This document shows positions 8,522-17,202 of a stretch of 20,738 bases of DNA, one piece after another. The notes beneath the pieces are model-generated. The model was not told where the DNA came from. It did no database searches and worked only from the letters and a program-made list of their open reading frames with translations. Within the stretch, counting starts at the first letter, position 1; each line of letters opens with the position of its first letter. The position numbers and the translations under genes are program-made. Source of the stretch: Chara braunii (taxonomy: Eukaryota > Streptophyta > Charophyceae > Charales > Characeae); assembly GCA_003427395.1 (NCBI GenBank), contig BFEA01000056.1, positions 960,905 through 981,642 of the forward strand, read 5' to 3'.

Positions 8522-8838
8522 GGTTTTATGTTTCTTGATTCCGCCGGCTAGGGGGATTCCCCCAAAAAAGACATGCTCACATACCCACCGAACTCCTCCT
8601 CCTCGTCCTCCTTCTCATACCCTGTACTGTTGATAATGATCCTGATCTCGACATCCAAGATCTCAAGTCGGTCTTCCGTTTTTTTTTTATCCGAGGAGAG
8701 TCCCCCTTCTAGGCGGACCTGGCATACTCTCTACTGGGTCCCTCTCCGTGTCGGGATATCCGTCCTGTTCCGCTCATCCTGCGCGTCAACGGTCTTTAGG
8801 ACCACTCAGATTCCATCCGGGCTTTGGATAGAGAGAGT
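8522..8838 (-). pseudogene. Degenerate protease-RT linker, copy 2
   Basis: Same as 2356-2672: an acidic, stop-containing stretch with a T10 run at 8679-8688 and a change of frame between protease and RT. No independent gene is seen. Confidence 0.5.
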
Positions 8839-9327
8839 CTAACTCCCATCCGGTAGGTCCACAGTGGTGGCGTGAACCACGCTCAGCCAGGTCCTCCCGA
8901 TGATCAATTCGGAGGAACACTCTTTTACCGAAAAAATTGGGACCGTGGTCTCAACGCCTGCGACCTCAATCACGGGGCTATGACACACCCCTTCCGCCGG
9001 TTCTAACTTGTTATCCGCCACTACCATCGACATCGACACCCCTCGATCGATCTCCAGACCCAACTCTTGAGTGATGGAGTCTCTACGTACAGTGGACTCG
9101 GATCCATTGTCTACTAGGGCCCTAATCCTCTTCCCGCTCACCACTGCCTTGAGCTGACCGCTACCTAACACATATAACTTCTTAATTTCTTCACCCGAGA
9201 AGAGTCTTGACGGCAGTTCCTCCATAGTGATTCGGGAGGACTGCACCTCTTCTCTCGCCGGACCATCCCCTGGCACCGTGGGTTCTCCTGCGAGAGGGAC
9301 TCTCAACTTCCTCGTGATGCTTAGGAG
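8839..9327 (-). pseudogene. Retroviral-type aspartic protease, copy 2
   Basis: Identical to 2673-3161. The catalytic ALVDNGSEST has its Asp codon at 9109-9111, and IIGRTWL lies near the C-terminus. TAA stands upstream (9328-9330) and TAG at the end (8839-8841). Confidence 0.82.
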
Positions 9328-9864
9328 TTATTCCCTAGCGCTTTTGCTGGCGGCTAGGTACTCCAAAAATGTACATCGCATAGGCTGCATCAGAGTCCTT
9401 CTAAGGGGTGCTACTGTGTCTATCTCATCCAAGGTGCATTTCATTTCGAACTTCTTAGGCCCCTTCTTCCTAGGTGATTTAGGGGAAGCGGGCTCTTCCT
9501 TCTTTTCTTCCGCACTCTTGGCATCGGCCATTGGTTGGTCGTCGTCGCCGCTCCTTCCTCCCGCATCTCTCGTCAAGCCCTCTTGGTTCTTGGACGTCTC
9601 GGCCGCAACCTGCGTTCTCACCCTCAAGCAGGCCCTCTCTTCTTCGGGCCGGGATTCAATGAACTTGATGCTTGATACATGGGGTTCCCTAACGGACACT
9701 CCTCCGGGCGACTCCGTCATTTGGATGTGGGATGTGTTGGCGGAGCTCCCTATCTCCAGTTTCTTTCCCAGCCTGGCCTCTTGGAGCGCCACTCTCTTGT
9801 CCACGTTTACCTTCATTGAGGGGTAGAACGAGACCGCGTCACCACTATCTCCCCACACGACCCA
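9328..9864 (-). pseudogene. Gag-Pro spacer domain, copy 2
   Basis: Identical to 3162-3698: a Lys/Glu-rich linker followed by KCTLDEIDTVAPLRRT and MQPMRCTFLEYLAASKSARE just before the protease, in the Gag frame. Confidence 0.6.
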
Positions 9865-9867
9865 TTA

Positions 9868-10179
9868 GTTCTCATTTAGGTTTACCACTCCCAACCTCAA
9901 GGCCTCCGTGAGATGATGACAGTCTCTTTTGATGTGACTCTCCTCATTGCAATAAACGCACCCGCTTCGGGCTTGCGGGTTGCTGGGACGCAGAACCCCT
10001 TGCGTCACGGCGGCTACAGACGCAGGAAGAGGCGGTGGTGGTGGTGTTGGCGGAGGAGGAACCCTAATCTCTGGCGGCGGATTGGAAGTCCTTGCTTGAG
10101 GCGTGGCTCCCCACCTTCCATCCCTAGCATCCTTCCAATGGGAATTCCCCCAATCGGGGCCACGATTCCCTCCTATTTC
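9868..10179 (-). pseudogene. Nucleocapsid segment with CCHC zinc knuckle, copy 2
   Basis: Identical to 3702-4013. The C-X2-C-X4-H-X4-C knuckle is encoded at 9919-9960. Bounded by TGA (10180-10182) and TAA (9865-9867). Confidence 0.85.
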
Positions 10180-11435
10180 TCAGTTGTTCCTCCAGCCCCC
10201 TTGACCTCCAGGTTCGTTTCTCCACCCGCTTTGCCTTTCTCCCCATCGCGGAACAGGCGGAGCGGGAGGTGGCATGTCATTTCCCCGAGGGCCATCGTTC
10301 CGGTTGTTACTCATGGTACGGAGAGCCACGTCCAGGGTCTCTTTCATATAGTCTCTCACGTCGACTCCTCCTCCCGTGAAGACCACCTCGGCGACCTTCT
10401 CGAAATCAGCCGGGTCTATCGGGGCCTTCTCGACGACTTCTTTCCTCTTCTCTTCGGGTAGGTGCAGCATAAACATAACACACTTATCCACCTCAGACAA
10501 CATCCCCCTATCCACCAGGGCTTGGGACAGACGTTTGAATCTTCGTGTGAAGGCTACCAAACTTTCCTTTTCCCCCCTTGTAACACGGCGCAAGCTGTCT
10601 ATGGTGGGAATCAAGTCATCACACGCAAAGGTCCGTAGAAGGCCTCTCTTGAGTGTCCTCCACCGACCATCTGCCGGGTAGATAGCCCTAATTGCGGGGT
10701 CTAATTCAGGGTCCGAGTGTTGGCTGAAATGGTTTATCCACTCCTTTTCGGAGAACTTCTTGCAGTAGGCATAGCTCTCCCATTTCTTCACGAACCCTGT
10801 TACATCACGTTCATCGAAGAAGAGTGCCTCTAAGTTTAGGTTGACGTCGTAGTAGGGGACCCTTCGATCATCGTACCGGCGAAAATAGGATCCTTCAATG
10901 GGTCCGTCAATCATCGGATCGTACGGTTTGTACCACGAGGGATCCGGCTTCTCAACCCGTGCCCAGGGTCTAGGCGTCCCCCGAGGGTCCTCCCCATATC
11001 GACCCCTCTCATTCGGTCACTCCATCTCTCCCCTCGTGTGGTCCTGTCCTCTGAACCTTTCCAGGCATCCATTCCTTGACTTCTCCCCGCTACCTCTCCG
11101 GAACCCCATGCCGCGCCTGACTCCCTTTCGGCCCATCTTCGTGGTCTATAGCCATCCTCCGCAGACCTCTCGTCCTTAAGGTCCCTCCTACCAAGTCCTT
11201 CCTCGTCTTCCTTCCTAGATAGCCTGTTCCCCACCCGGTCTCTTAAAAATTTCAGCGCATCTCCTGCTCGAGTGTCCGACAGATCTACCCACCGAGACTC
11301 CACAGGAACTTGAAGCCCCCTCGAGGCCTCGATCGCCCCCTCTCTTATCGGCATCCGTATCCCCGTGCTAACTCTTTGCTCCATCAAAACTTGTCTTTCC
11401 CCGGGGAGGATCTCCTGGTTCCTTTCGACCCATCT
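10180..11435 (-). pseudogene. Gag capsid region with frameshift, copy 2
   Basis: Same protein as 4014-5270, but a 1-bp deletion near 11055-11060 (within GAACCTTTCC, where copy 1 has AAACCCTCTCC) splits it. The upstream part (10911-11387, 158 codons) and the capsid part (10180-10914, 244 codons from an internal Met) are in different frames. The capsid motifs FFDERDVTGFVKKWESYAY and GRWRTLKRGLLRTFACDD are intact. Upstream of 10966 in coordinate terms the sequence equals copy 1; beyond it the two differ by about 5% (hand count of about 22 differences over about 440 bp). Confidence 0.8.
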
Positions 11436-11909
11436 TCATGGCCTGCCACCGGCTTCCACCGCCCTTCCTTCTCTTAAGTCTCCCTTATCCGGACCTTCTT
11501 CTTTGTCGCCTCTAGGTGGACGATACCCCGGCCTGCCTCTAGGAAAATCGGGAGCTCCCCCTATCCTTGCTTCCGCATCCACCAGGTCCGCCCACCGGGA
11601 TTCTACGGGAATGCCCCTCGAGGCCTCGGTGACCCCTTCACTTACCAGTGCCCGATGCCCCACATCCCTATGTACCCGTACTTCCGTGCCAGGTCTCGGC
11701 TCCTTTGGGGCCTGTCTCTCTCTTGGAGCCGTTTCCGGGCCCCTCTCAGCCCTACCCATTGATTCGGACCCTTCTGTCATTTCTTCCACTACCCTACTTA
11801 GCCTGGCCCCCAACTCGGGGCTCTTTACTACCTCCCTTCTCTCGGCGGTTTCCGACGGACGAGAGAGGCCAACCTCCACTTCACTCTCCATACACCCTTT
11901 TGGTGATCT
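11436..11909 (-). pseudogene. Gag N-terminal region, repeat unit 1, copy 2
   Basis: Homologous to 5271-5744, with several substitutions and the same bounding stops: TAG 11910-11912 and TGA 11436-11438. It contains GIPVESRWADL and DLREGRAVEAGGRP, the first unit of the Gag tandem repeat. Stops shared in a region that otherwise differs by several percent show that they predate the split of the two copies. Confidence 0.65.
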
Positions 11910-11912
11910 CTA

Positions 11913-12086
11913 GTCGCCTCCCTCACTATCGTCTCCCTCATTATTGTCCGGGCTATCTTCCGAGTCTTCTTTTTCTCCCGAGCCTTCCTTCTCCTCACTA
12001 GACTCCTTGCTAACACTCTCTCCCTCTGATACCTCACTGGTCACCATCCACCAAGAGTCCTGCAATTTCTTCTCCTCGCTAGCGGC
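11913..12086 (-). pseudogene. Acidic Ser/Glu/Asp linker upstream of Gag, copy 2
   Basis: In the Gag frame, between TAG 12087-12089 and TAG 11910-11912. It starts AASEEKKLQDSWWMVTSEVS and becomes strongly acidic (EKEDSEDSPDNNEGDDSEGG). It links module M1 to Gag. Copy 1 lost its first third in the 242-bp deletion. Confidence 0.6.
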
Positions 12087-12810
12087 CTACGCAAGATTGG
12101 CGATCTCCAGGTCCGAGATGTCCCTAATCCCTTCTTGCGCACACCTCCTAATCAAGTCCCTGTCCACCTCACCAGCCTGTCCAGAGAACAGGGGCTTGAT
12201 GAACTCTCCTACGCGCGCCCACCACTTGAAATCCGTATCCTCTCTCGATTCCCAACACTGGGTGAATAGCTCGTGCCCCCCTTCTTCACCTAGCGGGAAT
12301 TTTTCTATCACCTGACCCCTCAATCGGACTCTCCTCACGATCTCGTCGTCAGCATAGAGTAGCCGATAGGCCCAGGTAGGGATATTCCAAGTTCTCCCAT
12401 GAGCTGCCCTTGGAACTTCCGTCCTCCCTAGGTATTCTACTCTATCAATCACGGGCCCCCCGGTGTCACCCCCTCTCAATTTCCTCAAACGTTCTAGGGC
12501 CCTTTTGACGATGCCTAGAGGATCTTTTCCTTTTGCTAATTCAGTTGCAAAGATTAGTCCGGCGTCGGGGGACAAAAAGATTTTCGCCTTTCTAGTGCAA
12601 CTGTTTCCCTCGGACGCCACTGAGAACCTGACCACTGTCTCTTGCTCGTAAATTTCGAAGAATTCGGTAGTCACCTCTCCTTCCCCTCTAACTCTCGGGA
12701 GAGTCAATTCATATCTTCCTCCCCACGTCCAAGCCCTTTCTATGGTACCAACGGGGTCCCCCCTCTCGTACCGAATCATCTGGGGTCTCACCTCATATCG
12801 GCCAACCTCG
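12087..12810 (-). CDS. Module M1, complete; unknown protein upstream of Gag
   Basis: An open frame of about 240 codons (the ORF extends into the MITE at its 5' end, which is not native). I do not recognise the family. Visible parts: a beta-like start (ELTLPRVRGEGEVTTEFFEI), VVRFSV, AKIFLSPDAGLIFATELAKG, DPLGIVKRALERLRKLRG, IDRVEYLGRTEVPRAAHG, WNIPTWAYRLLYADDEIVRR, then a tail with ELFTQCWE, FKWWARVGEF and IRDISDLEIANLA. These blocks recur in order in six or seven other modules up to 17920. It is in the same frame as Gag, separated by two TAGs (12087, 11910). It may be the last unit of a long Gag-side polyprotein, or a separate gene captured by the element. Confidence 0.65.
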
Positions 12811-13336
12811 CGCAACAGAAAAATTCCCATGAGAAATGAAAGTTGAAAAAACATTCCGTAAAAAAAAAATCCTTCATATTTATAAATTATCATTCCAATG
12901 TTTGTCCAATTCTAAAATTTTCAATTTAATTTGATAAGTTCCCGTCTAAATATGAGTTTTCCCTTCCAACTACATCTATTTGTTTAAGATGGAATGAAAG
13001 TCTGGACGAGTTTATGAAATGTTTTAATTAGACTTTCATTCTACTACAACAAATATCGTCTAATTTAGATTGGATTAACCTTTTTATGACTGGAAATCCT
13101 TACTTAGAATGGCAGTCCAATTAAAATATTTCATGAACTCATCCAGACTTTCATTCCATCTCTAGCATGCAGCTCAAGTAAGAAGGGATACCCCATTCTT
13201 GGAAGGAAAGTTTTCAAGTAAGACGAAAAATTTTAAAATTGGAATGACATTTTTTAAGATGGAATGAAAATTTGAAATCTAGAATGTAATTTTACTCTAG
13301 AATGATTATTTAATTTTGGGAAAATTTTTTGTTGCG
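12811..13336. mobile_element. AT-rich MITE-like foldback element
   Basis: About 526 bp of AT-rich sequence in GC-richer surroundings. Imperfect terminal inverted repeats: CGCAACAGAAAAATTCCCA at 12811 against TGGGAAAATTTTTTGTTGCG at 13317-13336. Inside are a 16-bp inverted pair (12906-12921 with 13227-13242, one mismatch) and a 55-bp pair (12988-13042 with 13106-13160, six mismatches by hand). No transposase and no certain target-site duplication. It sits between two pieces of coding modules and has supplied the first about 27 codons of the M1 ORF. Copy 1 has the same insertion, so it predates the divergence of the copies. Confidence 0.72.
12988..13160. repeat. Long inverted repeat (55-bp arms, 63-bp loop)
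   Basis: Arms 12988-13042 and 13106-13160 match at 49 of 55 positions by eye, starting GATGGAATGAAAGTCTGG and ending CCAGACTTTCATTCCATC. It could form a stable hairpin or act as a small-RNA source. The corresponding left arm in copy 1 (6580-6634) is followed within six bases by the N junction. Confidence 0.85.
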
Positions 13337-13700
13337 GCGGCCTCTACCAACGAGTCCTCACACCTTGTTCGCCCGATTTCCTCTCCTTTGTGCAACACTT
13401 GTCGCAAAACCTCCTCGTACTCTCCCGTCCTATCCCAGAATCGAGTCTCCACAAGGTGCACCCTGGAAGCTAGAGGGGTGCCCAGATACCTGGTGTCCTC
13501 TTGAACTTTCTCTCTACTTCCGGTAATGGCTCCCTCCAAGTCCTCCGGAATCTCTCCCCACTAATGCTTCGAATCTGGACCGAAAAGCTAGCTAGTGTGG
13601 TCCAGCTCCTCCTTTTTCACAAGGCCAGACGCCTGACTTCCACTAGAAACTCCTTTTCGACGNGGATTACTCGACCCNCTTCNAAATCNGGGTTTAGTTC
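13337..13700 (-). pseudogene. Module M1b, partial, next to MITE
   Basis: Broken coding sequence on the minus strand. One frame carries VEKEFLVEVRRLAL, comparable to the IFLSxEA...L.G helix of other modules. Another frame (ORF 13306-13539) carries VETRFWDRTGEYEEVLRQVL, comparable to the P-x-F...EE..V.VL block of module M3. Stops and at least one frame change lie between. The 3' end is cut by the MITE at GCCGCCGCAACA. Several Ns occur near 13663-13710. It is the weakest member of the family. Confidence 0.4.
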
Positions 13701-13793
13701 CNCACTCCCNTCAACTCTAACTTCGCTCCCTTCCTCACAGGTTTCTNATTCCCAACGAATCCTATCGGAGAAGAAGGAAGCTCTCATAACCTC

Positions 13794-14749
13794 TTACCAC
13801 TCGAGAAAATCAATCTTTAATTCNTCGANGATAGCAATCGTGGTGGTCTCCNGTAGCTTGATCCTGGCCAATGACCCAGGTCTAGCTCTTCTCTCTTCTN
13901 CCCANCANAGAGTGAGGATCCGGAGGACTTCTTCTCTTACCCTCTCCAAGCCTACGAGCTNNCTAAGGCCANGGTCGGACATCACATAGCTTCCGTTGAC
14001 GGCAGGCAATCGCNACTNGAATGANAGNCGAGGTGTCCAACCCCTCCAACTCCCCCTCGCAGAGCCTTCCTANGTACCTCCANGATATCTTAGATTCTCT
14101 CNCGTGCCGGCCCCAACCCTCACAGGCGTACCCTAGGTCTTCTAGCATCGACCAATCGTCCCTGTAGGGATCCCGAAAGCACCACGTCAGCAAGGTGTGC
14201 AGGTCTGACCTTGTAAACCGGAACTGACTTAGAATCGACACTCTCCTTCCTATCGCCCTTACGACTTCTTCGGAGAGGTAGATCCTTTCGAAGATGAANC
14301 GAGGGACCCCCACTGGTTCACTGGAGGTGAATAGNGGGATCTCCTCCCACCCTCCGTAGGTCACTTGATACTCTACTAGTCCCTNCTCNTGAGGCNTCAC
14401 GTCCCTTACNAATTCCTCTAGCTGCTCCCTTACGACTTGTGAGTCCGAGAGAGGGTCTTCCCCAGTCTGCAGGCAGCGTGCTATCTCTATGTACCCTTCC
14501 TTAGAGAGNAAANCTTGTGCCTCCCCGATTACTATCTCCCCCTNACTACTTACCGCAAACCGCACGAACGCTTCCCGCGTTGGATACCTCCCACCTCTCT
14601 TAGGAGGACCTTTGTCTGTCTTTTTAACTTGGCTCTAGGTAGGGTGACTTGNATAATCTCCCCGGTAACCTCTATGGGAGTTATTGAGCCCCAGAGAGAC
14701 CTGGGACCCTCCTTATCATCGGCCCTCAAATCCCTTCCGNTTGGCCACT
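13794..14749 (-). pseudogene. Module M2, N-rich and frame-broken
   Basis: Same order of blocks as M1. It starts with QVTLPRAKLKRQTKVLLREV (ORF 14550-14810), then FVRFAVSS, LSKEGYIEIARCLQTGEDPL, LVEYQVTYGGWEEI, FIFERIYLSEEVVRAIGRR and a tail TLLTWCFRDPYRDDWSMLED (ORF 13963-14565). It ends with VGLERVREEVLRIL (ORF 13794-14009). Two frame changes are needed, near 14560 and 14010. Single Ns are dense here, from 13810 on, suggesting a collapsed multi-copy consensus. Function unknown. Confidence 0.6.
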
Positions 14750-15447
14750 TGCTCTTCCCCGAATAGGCGGGCGTACGNGACGTCAGCCACGTGTGCCCTA
14801 ATNCCTTCAAATTCTCTAAGCCTCCCGAATATCGTCGACCATTCCTCTCTTGGGGGAACCCCTGCGTCTACACTCCGTGTATAGAGCCAGTACAAACCCT
14901 AGCCCGCACCCTGGACTCCTGAGCCGCTCTAAGCACTTCTACTACCCGCTCCTCCGGGTCTCTAAAAAATGAGTCTGCCAAGAACTTGGGAAAGTTTGTG
15001 TGAAGGATTCCCGACGCGCGAGGGACCTCACCGGGCTCAGCAAAGGATACTAGCGACCAAGACTTGAAAGTCCCTTCCTCGTAGTCAGCTAACACTAGGT
15101 TATTTGCCCCTAGCCTCGCAGACTCTCGGTACCCAAAATGTTTTTTTTTTCCCGGTTACCAAGCCCCTCCAAACTTTGGTCTACGCCTCCTCGCTGAGGA
15201 AGATCGTTGCCTGAATCTCTAAGAATCGGCCAATGTCAAGCGGGCCGCCTCTCTCCACCCCTTTTTTCCAGGTAAGCCGACGAGCTCTAACCCACATGTA
15301 TGCTCCTTCCCGGAAGACCTCCCCGCCCTTCTCCACACTCATCCAATAGGGTGTCACCCTGGGGTCCCCTGGAACCAATACCTTTCCGGTGTCACTGGCC
15401 TCTATTGACTCCACCACCCCGTTCTCACTGAGTGCGAACCTCACCAT
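14750..15447 (-). pseudogene. Module M3, frame-broken
   Basis: About 700 bp, close in length to M4. It begins MVRFALSENGVVESIEASD and runs to GRFLEIQATIFLSEEA, then a TAG (15181-15183). The next block lies in another frame after an A10 homopolymer (plus-strand T10 at 15141-15150): SLVSFAEPGEVPRASG, NFPKFLADSFFRDPEERVVE. The tail is in a third frame at about 14780-14890: LYWLYTRSVDAGVPPREEW then IFGRLREFE, which parallels LWTLYMHCIDQGIPQRRKLW and IFRRLESLE of M4. Function unknown. Confidence 0.6.
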
Positions 15448-15479
15448 CTACTAACGTCGTCTTACAGACCCACTTGCGA
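15340..15479. repeat. 140-bp direct repeat, left copy
   Basis: Repeated at 15681-15820 with three mismatches (offset 341). It covers the junction between the end of M4 and the start of M3. The right copy starts directly after an N (15680), so this is probably contig overlap left at a scaffold join. Confidence 0.92.
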
Positions 15480-15489
15480 GAGAGAGAGA

Positions 15490-15638
15490 CCCCTAACTAA
15501 CTACCCCACACCCCAAAACGATGACGACTACGACAAGCAAGTGTGATATCTGTTCCCCTAACTAACACCCCCAAAAACGACGACGACGATGACAAGCAAA
15601 AAAAGGAAAAACGACGCGTGCACGTGCACGCGCACCAC

Positions 15639-15640
<2 letters not shown>
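15490..15640. repeat. Dispersed repeat R, copies 2 and 3
   Basis: Copy 2 (15490-15540) and copy 3 (15553-15640) share CTAACTAAC, the GACGACGATGACAAGCAA core and, in copy 3, AAGGAAAAACGACGCGTGCA with the segment at 32-108. They interrupt the M4-M3 module junction together with an AG tract. No coding role seen. Confidence 0.65.
15615..15632. repeat. 18-bp perfect palindrome with CACGTG core
   Basis: CGCGTGCACGTGCACGCG is its own reverse complement. The centre is CACGTG, the G-box/E-box core. It lies in copy 3 of repeat R; the window-start copy diverges in the right half and is not palindromic. Confidence 0.7.

Positions 15641-15642
<2 letters not shown>

Positions 15643-15679
<37 letters not shown>
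15643..15679. repeat. (AG)n microsatellite before N junction
   Basis: An unbroken AG run that ends at the single N (15680). Likely the end of a contig. Confidence 0.95.
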
Positions 15680-15680
15680 N

Positions 15681-15820
15681 CATCCAATAGGGTGTCACCC
15701 TGGGGTCCCCTGGAACCAATACCTTTCCGGTGTCACTGGCCTCTATTGACTCCACCACCCCGTTCTCACTGAGTGTGAACCTCACCATCTACTAACGCCG
15801 TCTTAAAGACCCACTTGCGA
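15681..15820. repeat. 140-bp direct repeat, right copy
   Basis: Partner of 15340-15479. It runs without a break into module M4, so the native order is M4 then M3 in the sense direction. The M3 start (ATG 15786-15788) overlaps the M4 end by 23 bp. Confidence 0.92.
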
Positions 15821-16452
15821 TATCTTTCAGGGGAGAGGGCGAAGGGTTTTTCTAGAGATTCCAATCTCCTGAAAATACCCCAAAGTTTCCTGCGTTGAGG
15901 AATCCCTTGATCGATGCAGTGCATATATAACGTCCACAGGGCCCAGAGGGTTAGCCCCAATCCTCTACCCCTTTCTAAAAGACTCACTATTTTTTCCTCG
16001 TTTGTCCTAGGGAACAGGAAAGACGGCACCCTCGTTGTTAATGAATAGCTCGACCTCGGGAGCTCTCCTTCCCTAGCGAACCTCTCCCTTTCTATAGGCA
16101 CAAATGTAATTCGCTCCCTAACCCTTCCTATCCATTCCCCTCTTACTTCTCGCGCCTTCTGCAACAACCTATCCAGCCCAACCCCTTGCCCCAGAACAAG
16201 GGGTACCACAAGCGTCGCCCAAGTCTCTGGTGCCACAAAGATAACCGCGGTTACCTCGAGACTCCTCCCAAGCCCTAGTCCTTCAACTTCTTTGGATTCT
16301 ATCCACACGAATTTCCCACCGACCGTGGGCCTCCCCCCTTCTATCCTTTCCCAATCAGGGACTCCTCTGTTGCTATGGATCAGTCTAAGGGTCTCTCGAT
16401 CCTCCAATGAGGACTCCAAGAAGCGTCCTTGCCCTCTATCGTGGAACACCAT
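15766..16452 (-). CDS. Module M4, intact unknown protein of 228 aa
   Basis: The best-preserved module and a useful reference for the family. Residues 1-65 are a variable N-terminal part (MVFHDRGQGRFLESS, GGKFVWIESKEVEGLGLG). Residues 65-92: LEVTAVIFVAPETWATLVV, LVLGQG. Residues 93-115: helix LDRLLQKAREVRGEW. Residues 115-140: strands RERITFVPIERERF. Residues 141-160: TRVPSFLFPRTNEEKIVSLL. Residues 170-200: LWTLYMHCIDQGIPQRRKLW, IFRRLESLE. The C-terminus (YRKWVFKTALVDGEV) overlaps the start of M3. No signal peptide, zinc site or catalytic motif is recognised. The Met may be a start codon or merely an internal residue of a longer polyprotein, since other modules read VVRF or FVRF at that position. 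Confidence 0.6.
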   Translation of the reverse strand: MVFHDRGQGRFLESSLEDRETLRLIHSNRGVPDWERIEGGRPTVGGKFVWIESKEVEGLGLGRSLEVTAVIFVAPETWATLVVPLVLGQGVGLDRLLQKAREVRGEWIGRVRERITFVPIERERFAREGELPRSSYSLTTRVPSFLFPRTNEEKIVSLLERGRGLGLTLWALWTLYMHCIDQGIPQRRKLWGIFRRLESLEKPFALSPERYRKWVFKTALVDGEVHTQ

Positions 16453-16622
16453 TCATCTAGAACATTTTCTGCGGTACTCCGAAGACTCTTTGGTACTCGT
16501 AATCTCTCCCTCTTTCGCGGTCCCTGGCCGATTCTCTAAAGATTCCCGCACGAATCCGACAGGTTTTGATTCCGTACGGCATCGGGCTATCCACGCAATA
16601 GGTGTAGTACCAATGGAGTGAC

Positions 16623-17202
16623 CTAACAGAGAGTTGCCATCCCCTTTTTCCGTACTATGGATTTCACAACCCTCTCGTACCTCTCTTCCTTACCGCTGAT
16701 CCTCCGAAAAACGAAAGAGGGGAATATGGCCCGAACGCACCCGGTGGCGCGAGGGTATTCCTCGTCTCGGGCGCAAGTTACCCTCACCTCAATGGGTGGA
16801 TGGTGGCGAAGGGACTCCGCCTCGAAGATCTGCCTAAGGATTGGTCCCACTCGAGCTTCCTAGTGGTCCGCACGGTACCAACCTAGGACCAAGTGGGTGA
16901 CGTAATACACCCAAGCCTCCTTACTCAGATAGACAGTCCCTTCTGCTCGGACTACCGTTCGTCTTGGTCTCTTCCTGCACTGGGGCCTATTCCGGGACCA
17001 CCTGCCTCCTTCCCAAGTCCCTACCGCGAACCGAGCCCAAAGAAAAAAACCCTCTCTCTAGCTCTACCCGCTTCTCGCGACCGGCCAGATACCGCTCGGT
17101 GCGATGGTCCAAAGGGACACTAAAGCACTCCCTTTCCTTGCTCAGATCGGCTCTCTCTATTTGAACCCCTTCTTCTTCAGGGCCTTTTATAATCCTAACC
17201 AT
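16623..17202 (-). pseudogene. Module M5, with stops
   Basis: The N-terminal part is open (16987-17202): MVRIIKGPEEEGVQIERADL, EKRVELERGFFSLGSVRGRD. After a stop the middle block is readable in another frame: VYLSKEAWVYYVTHLVLG, like M4 VIFVAPETWATLVVPLVLG. A TAG follows near 16861, then IEVRVTCARDEEYPRATG and AIFPSFVFRRISGKEERYER (ORF 16623-16850). The P-x-F...EE block and the RATG turn match M3. A tail is not clear in 16453-16622, which holds no other visible gene. The ORF start overlaps the M6 end by 8 bp. Confidence 0.55.

Larger units (their letters stand above)
6642..10965. repeat. 4,324-bp direct repeat, right copy
   Basis: Partner of 476-4799, including Ns at 7397, 7417, 7453, 7500, 7511, 7534 and 7592. 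It begins directly after the N at 6641, which breaks both an inverted-repeat arm on its left and the integrase gene on its right. Confidence 0.93.

Noticed and set aside
12811-12893. Hydrophobic N-terminus of the M1 ORF as a signal or membrane segment
   Set aside because: These codons come from the AT-rich MITE, not from the native module.
12801-13345. Target-site duplication of the MITE
   Set aside because: Flanks (ACCTCG on the left, GCGGCC on the right) share no convincing direct repeat.
13501-13989. 162-codon plus-strand ORF
   Set aside because: Contains many ambiguous codons and lies antisense to modules M1b and M2, which show family similarity on the other strand.
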